Positions 26,050 through 34,498 of a stretch of 50,780 bases of DNA are shown here, piece by piece. Origin of the DNA: an uncultured Alphaproteobacteria bacterium (GTDB lineage Bacteria; Pseudomonadota; Alphaproteobacteria; RF32; CAG-239); NCBI GenBank assembly GCA_944391345.1, contig CALXTE010000013.1:1-50780 (forward strand), written 5' to 3'. A program made the position numbers and the translations under genes. Positions within the stretch are counted from its first letter, which is position 1; the number at the start of each line of letters is the position of its first letter. The notes under the pieces are model-generated. The model was given only the letters and a program-made list of their open reading frames with translations, was not told where the DNA came from and did not search any database.

Positions 26050-28821
26050 ATGTGGAAAAAAAATAATGGGAAAGAATCAGCAGGAAGCCTTATGATTGAG
26101 GCTATGGCCATGCTGGCTCTCATTGCGATGGTAACCCCTATTTTATATAAAAAAGCGGCTGAAAGAACAACAGAACTAAAAGACATTAATGCTGCCAGTC
26201 AGATGCGTGTTATGATTTCGGCCGTTGATAATTATATTAAAGATCATTATTCAGAAATTTCATCCGGTGAAACTGTTGATACACAATGCCCGGTGTCGCC
26301 TCAACAAGGTTATAATGAATTTCAAGGGAATGATGATGCTGCAGTTGTTATTACTAACCTTGCGCATCTTTGCGAATATTTTCCGTATGGTTTTATTGAT
26401 AATGCCGGAAATGTGCGTGGCAGCAATATGTTTTCTGACTATCAATTGGCGATTGCCAAAAAGGTTTCGCCTTCAGGGTCAGGTGATGCTTCTTTAACCG
26501 GGTTTTTGTTGACAGAGCCGCGGACGCCTTTGCCGATGCTTCGTGCTTCTCGTATTGCTTCTATGATTGGAAGTAATGGCGGTTATACGGAAGGAAATGA
26601 GGCCAATGGTGTGCAGGGTGTGTGGAAAATTGATGATCTTACTACGCTTGGTTTATCTCCTCAATCTGATGGGTCAATTATTGCAGCATCTTTACAGTCG
26701 ATTAATAAAGGTTCTGTTATGAATGAAGATGTTTTGTATCGTAATAATATGGGAGATACAGAGCTTAATACCATGAATGTTCCTTTGCTTATGAATGATA
26801 TTATTGATATGCAGGGAAATGATATAGATAATGTCGGAAATTTGATTGCCGATAGTGCTGATATTGCCAACCAGCTAACTGCCGGAAGTGCGGATGTAAC
26901 CGGTAATTTGACTGCCGGAAGTGCGGATGTGGCCGGTAATTTGTCGGCAGGCAGCGCAAATGTTTCTGATAAGTTGACCGCCGGTTCGGCTGATGTTACC
27001 GGTAACTTTACGGCTGCCGGTGGCAAGTTTAATGTCGACGGTAGCACTGGTAATACAACAGTAAGCGGTGATTTTACCGTTCAGGGCGGAAGTGATGATA
27101 AGTTTAAGGTTGAGGCGGCTACAGGAAATACCACAATCAGCGGAACAGCGACAATTGCCGGAGATACAACAATTGGTGGTGATGATAAGTTTAAGGTTGA
27201 GGCGGAAACTGGAAATACCACAATCGGTGGTGATTTATCAGTGGCCGGCACTACAACGACAGAAATGCTGCGCGTTAATCAGACGTCCTCTTTTGGTGGA
27301 GATGCTACTTTTGAAAGTAATGTAGATATTTATAATAACCTTAATGTCGGTGGAGCTATTACGACGCCTAATCTTTTGTCAAAAACGCTAAAAGGTGGTT
27401 TGATAGGCATTGATTTTTCAAGCAGTCCTGAAAATGATCAATATGTGTTTACAGCGCAATGGGGTAACGGAAATCCCGATAACAGTAAAGTTCTTATGGG
27501 GCCAAATGATGAGGTGATTGTTGGCAATAAGTCGGTTGAGATGAATTATGCCGGTACTCAAATCGAGATGGCGCCTTATGGCGGATCGGTCATGATTGCT
27601 CCCGGTGGCACTACAAGTCCTGAGCTTTATGTTACTCAGGGTCAAACCTTGGTCGATAACGGTAGCTTTGTGGTATCTACCGGACCTTCTACGGATTTAA
27701 ATCAATTTCAGACAGATGATGATCAGATTGACTTTTTTGTAAAGCCGTCTACGGAGGACAGTATCCTCACCGTTACTAATACAAATGAACAAACAAAGGG
27801 TTCTGTTCAGGTGCGGCAAGGTGTGATCGAGGTGGCTTCAAACTATGATGATACGCATGCGACTTTGCCTAGCGGGACAGGCTATATTTTGGCTGATCGT
27901 TTTATTGATCAAAAAGCTTGGGAAACTTCTGCAAACCCAGATGTTTCCGGTATTTCGGGGTCAGCAACGCCGGCGCCTGACTATGATGCTTATCAGGTTA
28001 ATCCGGCTTACACTTCGGTTATGCATGATATTAAGCTCACCACACGCGGCGGTGCTCGCTTGAGCGATATTTTGCCGGACTTTATAAATAAAGGTATTTA
28101 TGTGGTTGATAACAGCTATGATGAAAATGTTCCGTATTGGGGCAATCTGGATGTTTCTGTTTCCGGCGGTGTGCTAAAAGCCGATATTAAAAGCGGTGCT
28201 GTTTGTTCCAGCCACACTTGTTGGACGTCTCCTTGGTTAGGGTTGATTCCGACGCCGTTGTGTCCTCCGGGATATGCTCGCGTTGTGACAATTTCTCCGG
28301 CCGGTTGGGCGATGGGGCAGGCCGGTATTCCGGGGTCAACTATCGGTAATAATCGACAAGACTTGTGGACGCCTGATTATCCGAAGAATCCTAATGATTA
28401 TGCCGAAGGTGACGTAAATGCTCCTTATCCGCTGTATTTCCAAAAGAGTACTTGGTTGCGTGCAAATCTTTATCCGCACAGTAATTCCGGTGAGTTTATG
28501 GGATGGAGTGCTATTATGGGCTTTATGTATCCTTATGCTTATTATACCGATTATATTAATGATTTGGGATTGGGCAGTGAATTAACCGGCGGTAGTGCTG
28601 ATAGCGAAAAAGTTATTTGGAATTTGTTCCCGGTTTTGAAGCGTCAACTTGAAGCCTATGTGACTGTATATTGCTATTTTGATCGTACTAATAGCCGCTA
28701 TGATCCGGCTTATGTTGATAAGTATGACCAACTTAATGATTACAGAACTTCTTATACGAAAGAAGGCGCATATGTCGATAGACTGAATGATCCTGAACTT
28801 AGTTATGATGATATTTGGTAA
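26050..28821 (+). CDS. Giant type IV pilin-like protein with repeat stalk
   Basis: A protein of 923 residues. The N-terminus KESAG-SLMIEAMAMLALIAM is a class III prepilin-type leader: Gly before the cleavage site, Glu at position +5 and a hydrophobic helix. An N-terminal globular part with paired Cys follows (about 20-260), then glycine/threonine-rich beta-type repeats (about 266-430; five copies of an 11-residue T-A-G-S-A-D-V-x-G-N-L unit), then a large C-terminal domain with CSSHTCW and CPPGYARVVTISPAGW, which recalls plasmid PilV pilus-tip adhesins. The ATG at 26050 follows AAGGAG by 7 nt. Surface attachment is inferred; no shufflon recombinase lies nearby. Confidence 0.75.
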   Translation: MWKKNNGKESAGSLMIEAMAMLALIAMVTPILYKKAAERTTELKDINAASQMRVMISAVDNYIKDHYSEISSGETVDTQCPVSPQQGYNEFQGNDDAAVVITNLAHLCEYFPYGFIDNAGNVRGSNMFSDYQLAIAKKVSPSGSGDASLTGFLLTEPRTPLPMLRASRIASMIGSNGGYTEGNEANGVQGVWKIDDLTTLGLSPQSDGSIIAASLQSINKGSVMNEDVLYRNNMGDTELNTMNVPLLMNDIIDMQGNDIDNVGNLIADSADIANQLTAGSADVTGNLTAGSADVAGNLSAGSANVSDKLTAGSADVTGNFTAAGGKFNVDGSTGNTTVSGDFTVQGGSDDKFKVEAATGNTTISGTATIAGDTTIGGDDKFKVEAETGNTTIGGDLSVAGTTTTEMLRVNQTSSFGGDATFESNVDIYNNLNVGGAITTPNLLSKTLKGGLIGIDFSSSPENDQYVFTAQWGNGNPDNSKVLMGPNDEVIVGNKSVEMNYAGTQIEMAPYGGSVMIAPGGTTSPELYVTQGQTLVDNGSFVVSTGPSTDLNQFQTDDDQIDFFVKPSTEDSILTVTNTNEQTKGSVQVRQGVIEVASNYDDTHATLPSGTGYILADRFIDQKAWETSANPDVSGISGSATPAPDYDAYQVNPAYTSVMHDIKLTTRGGARLSDILPDFINKGIYVVDNSYDENVPYWGNLDVSVSGGVLKADIKSGAVCSSHTCWTSPWLGLIPTPLCPPGYARVVTISPAGWAMGQAGIPGSTIGNNRQDLWTPDYPKNPNDYAEGDVNAPYPLYFQKSTWLRANLYPHSNSGEFMGWSAIMGFMYPYAYYTDYINDLGLGSELTGGSADSEKVIWNLFPVLKRQLEAYVTVYCYFDRTNSRYDPAYVDKYDQLNDYRTSYTKEGAYVDRLNDPELSYDDIW
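26845..27009 (+). repeat. Five tandem 33-bp coding repeats in the pilin-like gene
   Basis: Copies at 26845, 26878, 26911, 26944 and 26977; the second and third are nearly identical. They encode 11-residue units (TAGSADVTGNL type). A larger, partly repeated unit with GATGATAAGTTTAAGGTTGA lies at about 27093 and 27181. Slippage could change stalk length. Confidence 0.8.
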
Positions 28822-28901
28822 TTTCAGACACAGGGGAAGTGATGCCGTTGGCAACAAAAGCGGCGGCATCAATTTTTAATACTTTTTTGAGGAGAAAGCT
28901 C

Positions 28902-29618
28902 ATGCTGAAAAAAATATTTGCTTTAACTTTAGTTGGTTGTTTTATCAGCGGCAGTGTTTGGGCGCAGAGTTCTTCCGGTGTTCGAGCTTTTCAGCAGGGG
29001 CAAGATTCTTTAAAAAGGCAAGGAGAGCAGGGTTTTTCTCTGGTCTCAAATTTTTCACGGCAGTTGGATGCTAAGGCACTTAATAATATTTTGAACGCGG
29101 AAATGGTCTTTTGCTATAATGTTGGAAGTGCTTCAAGAAATTATAACGGCTATACGCTTGATGGTTTTGCGATTAATGGTTTTTGCGGTATTGTGCAAAA
29201 TCAGTTAAAATCAGTTCTGATGCAGCAGTTGTTCGGAACTTCTGAAAATGTTAATTTTACAACATCAGAGCAATGCACCATTAATCCGCGCATTATGCTT
29301 CGCTTTATTCGTGGTGTTGATTCAACCGATGTGCTGTTATCTGCCCCGTGTTATTCTATGGCAGTATTTTATGCCGGAAAGACCGAGATTTTTAACTTTT
29401 CGCCTTCTGGGCAGATAATTGATGCAATTGTGAATGGATTTGATGAGACACAGATGCGGTTTTCTTCTCCGGCGGCATTGAAACAGGTTGTGCCGATTGG
29501 TGTGTCTTCTACCACGAGAAGTGGTCGCGGTTCATCATCTCAAGCAAAAGATATATTTGGAAGCAGTTCTGCCTCGGGGGGAACAAGGACGCAAGGAGGT
29601 TGGAACAATCTTCGCTAA
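28902..29618 (+). CDS. Exported protein of unknown function (pilin cluster)
   Basis: A protein of 238 residues with a clear signal peptide (MLKKIFALTLVGCFISGSVWA). Several Cys residues are paired by spacing (CYNV, NGFCGIV, EQCTINP, SAPCYSM), typical of a periplasmic protein. The C-terminus is Ser/Gly-rich. The ATG at 28902 has GAGGAG 7 nt upstream; the longer frame lacks a ribosome-binding site. It follows the pilin-like gene by 80 nt and is closed by a terminator, so it may help assemble or display the pilin-like protein. Not assigned to a family. Confidence 0.75.
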   Translation: MLKKIFALTLVGCFISGSVWAQSSSGVRAFQQGQDSLKRQGEQGFSLVSNFSRQLDAKALNNILNAEMVFCYNVGSASRNYNGYTLDGFAINGFCGIVQNQLKSVLMQQLFGTSENVNFTTSEQCTINPRIMLRFIRGVDSTDVLLSAPCYSMAVFYAGKTEIFNFSPSGQIIDAIVNGFDETQMRFSSPAALKQVVPIGVSSTTRSGRGSSSQAKDIFGSSSASGGTRTQGGWNNLR

Positions 29619-29623
29619 ATTCG

Positions 29624-29650
29624 GAGCCGCAGGTGCGGCTCTTTTTTTTT
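29624..29650 (+). terminator. Rho-independent terminator
   Basis: Stem GAGCCGC/GCGGCTC, loop AGGT, then nine T, closing the pilin-like cluster. Confidence 0.9.
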
Positions 29651-30320
29651 GCAAGTTGTTTTTTCAAGTCATTTAATCCACAGTTGTATTTATTTTTTTT
29701 TTAAACCTATTGAATTTTTTCCTATTAATATTATTTTTTTAATTGTTCCGTTACATGAAAATACATAATTTCTGATGAAGCAATATATTCGTTTTTTCTA
29801 ATAAATATTGAAAAATTTGTTATTATGTATTTTGTGTTCAGGACGGGAATTTGGACTATTTTGTTTCTTGAGTTAATGTTACTTCGGAGGCAATTTTATT
29901 TTCTCGCTATGGCTTTTTTTATATCGCAGTTATATAAATTTTTAGTCTTCTTTTTGTACGTGTTCTTTCTATAATCGACTTAAAAGATGGTTCTATTCAT
30001 TTATTATACTTTGATTATTAAGCTTTTGCGAGTCGGTGGACTTTAATCATAAATTTTGTATTTGAGCTTGTTGGTTCAATATGAATTTTTATCAGTTTTA
30101 ATTTTGCAACTTTTTATTAGAATATTATGATATTTTAATATGTTATAGTTAAAAAATCTATTGTTCTTTTATGTGATTGGCTAAAATTTGGACTGATTTT
30201 TACTTTTATATCACTAGAATTAGTTTGACTTTACTAATTATTAGTATTATTTGTAATTAGTATAAGTTTTAAACTTATTCAACTTAAAGTAGATTTGTTC
30301 TGTTCATAGAAGGAGGTTTT
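29651..30320. other. AT-rich gap before the cold-shock gene
   Basis: About 670 nt, very T-rich on the plus strand, with no credible open frame. It contains a palindrome (TACTAATTATTAGTA, 30232-30246) within a possible promoter just upstream of the cold-shock gene. The rest shows no RNA-gene pattern that I recognise. Confidence 0.6.
30225..30253 (+). promoter_or_regulatory. Possible promoter of the cold-shock gene with internal palindrome
   Basis: TTGACT and TATTTG are separated by 17 nt, with a 15-nt palindrome in the spacer, which could be an operator. Confidence 0.35.
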
Positions 30321-30539
30321 ATGTTATCAGGTGTTTTGAAGTGGTTTAATTCCAAAAAAGGTTATGGGTTCATTACAGCCGACGACAGTGGGAAAGATGT
30401 GTTTGTCCATATTACTCAAATGCAAAAAGCCGGTATTAATCCTATTATTGAAGGTTCCCGTATGAGTTATGAACTTTACAATGACAAAGGCCGTATTGCC
30501 GCCGGAAATCTTTCGGTTTTGGCTGATGCTAAAAAATAG
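30321..30539 (+). CDS. Cold-shock domain protein
   Basis: A protein of 72 residues, a single-stranded nucleic-acid-binding CSD. It has RNP1 (KGYGFI, residues about 14-19) and RNP2 (VFVHI, about 29-33) motifs and the start GVLKWFNSKKG. The strong SD AAGGAGG lies 6 nt before ATG. It is monocistronic. Confidence 0.93.
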   Translation: MLSGVLKWFNSKKGYGFITADDSGKDVFVHITQMQKAGINPIIEGSRMSYELYNDKGRIAAGNLSVLADAKK

Positions 30540-30602
30540 TCTGATTATAAAATAGAAATTTCCTCGGTTTTTATTTTATTTGTTGTTGCGGGGAATAAAA
30601 AA

Positions 30603-30636
30603 ACAGGTTGCATCATAAAAATGCAACCTGTTTTGC
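30603..30636 (+). terminator. Rho-independent terminator of the cold-shock gene
   Basis: A 12-bp perfect stem (AACAGGTTGCAT with ATGCAACCTGTT) and a short loop are followed by T-rich DNA. Confidence 0.85.
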
Positions 30637-30698
30637 TTGATTATTTGGAATCTTTGGCTTATTTCTTAAACAGAAAATTTTATTTGGAGAAATAAGCC

Positions 30699-31802
30699 AT
30701 GAAAAAAATGTTTGCTTTTATTGAAGCTTATTCTTTACCGCTTATTAGTGGTATTTTGGCTGCTTTATGCTGGGCGAATGTTAATTATCCGTCTTATGGT
30801 GAATTTTTGCATTATAAAATTTTTTTAGGGTTGGATATTCATTTTATTGTTAATGAAATTTTTTTGGTGCTGTTCTTTGGCCTTATTTCTATTGAAATTG
30901 TTCATGAATTTTCGCCGCAAGGCAATCTTCATCCTTTGGGAAAAGCGGTTACAAATATTTTTGCGGCTTTGGGCGGGGTTATTCTTCCCATTATTTTATT
31001 TTTTGCGTTTAATGCCGTTTGGGGGCAAGATATTTATTCTGCCGGTTGGGCTATTGCGACGGCAACAGATGTGGCTGTCGCGCTGCTTTTTGCAAAATTT
31101 GCTTTTCCAAACAAGCATCCTGCTTTGGTATTTTTGCTGTTTTTGGCGGTGGTTGATGATTTTATCGGGCTGGGAATTATTGCAATCTTTTATCCTTCGC
31201 CCGAAAAAAGCGTGCAACCGATATTTTTGATATTGGTTGCCGTTGCAATGCTGTTTAGCTATGGTTTGCGTCGGTGTCGGTTGAGCTCTTTTTATCCTTA
31301 TGTTTTGCCGGCAGTTATCTCTTGGGTAGGAATGTTTGGTGCGGGGTTGCATCCGGCTTTGGCTTTGGTGTGGATTGTGCCTTTTATGAAAGACGGAAAA
31401 TCGGAGTCTCTTCCTTTGCACAAGCTGGAGCATTTTCTTAAACCGATTGTGAACTGGGGATTGTTCTTTTTTGGTTTGACGAATGCCGGTGTGGTGTTGG
31501 GAAATATTTCTTCTTTGAGCTTGATTATCTTTTTGTCTTTATGTTTGGGAAAAACTTTTGGTATTTATGGTTTTGCAAAGCTGGCTTATGCTTTGCCTTT
31601 TGCGCGCGGAAAGGCTTTGTATAATCGTGATTTGTTGTTGCTCGGCTTGGTCGCCAGTGTGGGACTGACGGTGTCTTTGTTTATTGCCGATATTGCTTTT
31701 GTGGATGAAACTCTTAAAGATGCGGCCAAAATGGGGGCTCTTTTGAGTTTGCTTTGCGGTGTGTTGGCGGTGGGAACAGCAAAATTTTTGCGTAAAAGAT
31801 GA
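30699..31802 (+). CDS. nhaA: Na+/H+ antiporter NhaA
   Basis: A protein of 367 residues with about 11-12 membrane segments. It exports Na+ in exchange for H+. The family motif ATATDVAVALLFAKFAF and the two essential Asp residues in LAVVDDFIGLGI (E. coli Asp163/Asp164 equivalents) are present. It is slightly shorter than the E. coli protein (388). It has a possible leader before the ATG. It adds to the two ArsB/NhaD permeases elsewhere in the window. Confidence 0.93.
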   Translation: MKKMFAFIEAYSLPLISGILAALCWANVNYPSYGEFLHYKIFLGLDIHFIVNEIFLVLFFGLISIEIVHEFSPQGNLHPLGKAVTNIFAALGGVILPIILFFAFNAVWGQDIYSAGWAIATATDVAVALLFAKFAFPNKHPALVFLLFLAVVDDFIGLGIIAIFYPSPEKSVQPIFLILVAVAMLFSYGLRRCRLSSFYPYVLPAVISWVGMFGAGLHPALALVWIVPFMKDGKSESLPLHKLEHFLKPIVNWGLFFFGLTNAGVVLGNISSLSLIIFLSLCLGKTFGIYGFAKLAYALPFARGKALYNRDLLLLGLVASVGLTVSLFIADIAFVDETLKDAAKMGALLSLLCGVLAVGTAKFLRKR

Positions 31803-31875
31803 TGTTCTTTTCTGACTTAACGGAAATTTAGCAAATGTTTGCTATCCTAACCTTAAGTTTAAGGAAAGGAATATT

Positions 31876-32661
31876 ATGGAAAAGTCTACTCTTATCGGTG
31901 TGTTTGGCGGTATTGCCGCCGTTGGTGTCGGTATGGCGCTGAAAGGTGCCGACCCTCATGCTTTGATTAATCCGGCGGCCTTTTTGATTATTTTTGCCGG
32001 AACGGCTGCCGCTATTTTTAATGCCTTTACCATGAAAGGGCTAAAAAAAGTTCCGAAGCTTTTTAAGATTATTTTTTGCGGAAAGAAAATTACTTCCAAG
32101 CAGGAGGTTTTGGAGCTTTTTGTTTCGGCTGCCAAGGCCGCAAAACAAGAAGGGGTTATGGCCATTGAGAAAAAAGCCAATGAAGTTGATGACCCGTTTA
32201 TTAAAACCAGCTTGACCCTTGTTGCAGATGGTTTTAATGCCGATTTTATTTATGAAGTGCTTGAAGCCGATATTAAGCAGATGGAAGAGCGGCATCGCTC
32301 CGGGGCGTTGGTCTTTGCGCAATGCGGTATGTATGCGCCGACGCTCGGTGTGTTGGGTGCGGTTATCGGTTTGATTGCGGCGCTCGGAAATTTGTCGGAT
32401 ATTGATCAGCTCGGGCATTCCATTGCGGCGGCTTTCGTTGCGACGTTGCTCGGTATTTTTACCGGTTATGTGTTGTGGCACCCGTTTTCAAATAAGCTTA
32501 AGCAAATCTCTCAAGAAGAAGTTGAGATGAAAAAAATGGTGATGGAAGGGGCTTTGGCTTTGCAATCAGGGGCTTCTTCTTTGGCGATGGAGGCTAAGCT
32601 TCAGGCCTTTATTCCGGTTTCGGAACGCAAAAAACAAGAAGACGACAAAGAGGAGAAATAA
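31876..32661 (+). CDS. motA: Flagellar motor stator protein MotA
   Basis: A protein of 261 residues with four membrane segments. It forms the proton- or sodium-conducting stator with MotB. The family pattern is intact: an N-terminal hairpin with FLIIFAGTAAAIF, the cytoplasmic loop with KKVPKLFKI, and the C-terminal PTLGVLGAVIGLIAAL plus GHSIAAAFVATLLGIFTGY. Coupled to motB (3 nt gap). Confidence 0.95.
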   Translation: MEKSTLIGVFGGIAAVGVGMALKGADPHALINPAAFLIIFAGTAAAIFNAFTMKGLKKVPKLFKIIFCGKKITSKQEVLELFVSAAKAAKQEGVMAIEKKANEVDDPFIKTSLTLVADGFNADFIYEVLEADIKQMEERHRSGALVFAQCGMYAPTLGVLGAVIGLIAALGNLSDIDQLGHSIAAAFVATLLGIFTGYVLWHPFSNKLKQISQEEVEMKKMVMEGALALQSGASSLAMEAKLQAFIPVSERKKQEDDKEEK

Positions 32662-32664
32662 TCA

Positions 32665-33327
32665 ATGGTTAAGAAAAAGCCGCAATCTGAGCCGCATGAG
32701 GAACATGCCGACGAAACCTGGCTTATTCCTTATTCGGATTTGCTGACGCTGCTCCTTGCGTTGTTTATCGTGCTATTTGCTTCTTCGAGTTTGGATAAGG
32801 CCAAAATGGGGCAGATGGAATACGTATTTGCGGCCGCTTTTAATACTTTGTCGGCAGATCAGATGAATGGTTCTGTGCTGAATTTTTTGGAGGATGCAAA
32901 GGATTTGAAGCTTGGCGATAATGTGGGCTTGGGCTCTGATCCTAATGGTGCGGTTTTGGATATTGCCGGATTGTTTTTGTTTGACGAGGGGAGTGCGGTG
33001 ATTAAACCCGACGGGGTAGAGGCGCTACGCAAAATTGCGGCTTTGCTTAACAGTAATAAATATAAACGCTATCGAATCGTGGTGGAAGGGCATACCGATA
33101 ATCGTGATTTTAAAAATAATATTTATCCTTCTAACTGGGAATTATCTTCGGCGCGTGCCGGTGCTGTGGTGCGTGAGCTGGTCAGTATGGGGATTGAAGA
33201 TGTGCGCCTGAAAGCAACGGGAATGGCCGGCGTGTCGCCTAAATATCCGAATATGGATGCTTATGGCGAGACTATTCCGCAGAATCAGAAGCTCAATAAT
33301 CGTCTTGAAATCAAGGTGGAAATGTAA
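32665..33327 (+). CDS. motB: Flagellar motor stator protein MotB
   Basis: A protein of 220 residues. One membrane segment with the essential Asp in PYSDLLTLLLALFIVLFAS (about residue 27) is followed by a plug region and an OmpA-like peptidoglycan-binding domain with VEGHTDNRDF and SSARAGAVV. The product anchors MotA to the cell wall. Confidence 0.95.
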   Translation: MVKKKPQSEPHEEHADETWLIPYSDLLTLLLALFIVLFASSSLDKAKMGQMEYVFAAAFNTLSADQMNGSVLNFLEDAKDLKLGDNVGLGSDPNGAVLDIAGLFLFDEGSAVIKPDGVEALRKIAALLNSNKYKRYRIVVEGHTDNRDFKNNIYPSNWELSSARAGAVVRELVSMGIEDVRLKATGMAGVSPKYPNMDAYGETIPQNQKLNNRLEIKVEM

Positions 33328-33420
33328 ATTTTGGTTTTTGTTTTAAATTTTTTCAAAAAATTTAAAATTAGGTATTGTAAAAATTTTTTTATGTGATAAA
33401 CATATCACTGTTCGATTGCT

Positions 33421-33497
33421 CGAAATGTAGTTCAGCCTGGTAGAACGCTTCGTTCGGGACGAAGAGGTCGCTGGTTCGAGTCCAGTCATTTCGACCA
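33421..33497 (+). tRNA. tRNA-Pro (anticodon CGG)
   Basis: A 77-nt cloverleaf. The acceptor stem CGAAATG pairs with CATTTCG, the anticodon stem CTTCG/CGAAG carries loop TTCGGGA (anticodon CGG), and the T arm has GGTTCGAGTCC. CCA is encoded at 33495-33497. A terminator follows. Confidence 0.95.
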
Positions 33498-33502
33498 ACT
33501 GT

Positions 33503-33529
33503 GGGCCGCCGTTATGGCGGTCTTTTTTT
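33503..33529 (+). terminator. Rho-independent terminator after tRNA-Pro
   Basis: Stem GGCCGCC/GGCGGTC with a 5-nt loop and seven T. Confidence 0.75.
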
Positions 33530-33601
33530 ATTGTCCCTCTTTATAAAATTTTAATCAAAGTTATTTATATTATGTAAGCTGAAATTTTAGAGAGAATAGT
33601 T

Positions 33602-34483
33602 TTGGGGTCAAGTCGGTATACTGCCATTATATCCAGCGTTTCTAACGCTTTTTGTGATTCTTTGTTGGATTATTCGGTTAATCGTTTTAATTATCACAAG
33701 GTTTTGTTTTTAACGGCCTTGACAGCGGCGTTGGTTCAATTTTTGGTCGGAATGGGGTTGGGAATAGCCATTCCTTTAGCCTCTGTCGGGGCGGTTGTGT
33801 TGCATTCGGTTTTAATTTTGGCCGGTTATATCTTTTTTGTGAAATCTTTGAAATATATTCCCTTAGCTCTTATCGGGTTGATTGAGGCCAGCAGTTTGTT
33901 TTTGACCTTTATGATTGATGCGGCCATGGGCTATGTGGAATTGACGTTTTATTTTGTGTTGATGCTTTCGCTTTTTGTGTTTTCGATTTTTCTGTTTACG
34001 GAAAACAGTCTAAACAAGGGAAAAGATAGCGTTAAAAGCATAAAGACCATTGGTTTTGTGTATATTATTCTTTCGGTCTTGCTATATTTGGCAGGGCCTT
34101 ATTTGGTTAAGCTGGCGACTTTTCAAGGGGCGAATGAAATCGGTATCAATCTTGGTTATTATCTTTTGGCGGTGCCTTATTTTGCTTACCGAAGTTTTAA
34201 GTTCGGAAAAGAAAATAAGGCCTCTTCCGGTACAAAATCTGGCCGATGGTGTAATATTTATGTGCTTTGTTTGCTTATCGGTTGTTTTGAAGCCGTCTAT
34301 TATATTTTTGAGACCATAAGTTTTAATAATGATGCGCCGACGGTGGTTATTGTGATTTCGCAAATGCGGGCGTTTTTGTTGTTTCTGCTCTCGGTTGTGT
34401 TGAAGACAGATAAATTTACCCTAAAGAAGCTGATTGCCGTTTTGTTGGGCAGTGTTTCCGTTACGGGAATTTATTTCAGCTAA
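33602..34483 (+). CDS. DMT-superfamily (EamA-like) transporter, probable
   Basis: A protein of 293 residues with about ten membrane segments in a repeated 5+5 arrangement, as in drug/metabolite transporters. The C-terminal helix pair (VIVISQMRAFLLFLLSVVLK then KLIAVLLGSVSVTGIYF) resembles the EamA end. The start codon is a TTG with an AG-rich ribosome-binding stretch upstream, so the start is uncertain. Substrate unknown. Confidence 0.65.
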   Translation: MGSSRYTAIISSVSNAFCDSLLDYSVNRFNYHKVLFLTALTAALVQFLVGMGLGIAIPLASVGAVVLHSVLILAGYIFFVKSLKYIPLALIGLIEASSLFLTFMIDAAMGYVELTFYFVLMLSLFVFSIFLFTENSLNKGKDSVKSIKTIGFVYIILSVLLYLAGPYLVKLATFQGANEIGINLGYYLLAVPYFAYRSFKFGKENKASSGTKSGRWCNIYVLCLLIGCFEAVYYIFETISFNNDAPTVVIVISQMRAFLLFLLSVVLKTDKFTLKKLIAVLLGSVSVTGIYFS

Positions 34484-34498
34484 ATGATTTTATTAAAG

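Noticed and set aside
26050-28821. A shufflon (invertible C-terminal segments) at the PilV-like gene
   Set aside because: No recombinase gene and no inverted 19-bp repeats around the 3' end; the gene is intact and single.
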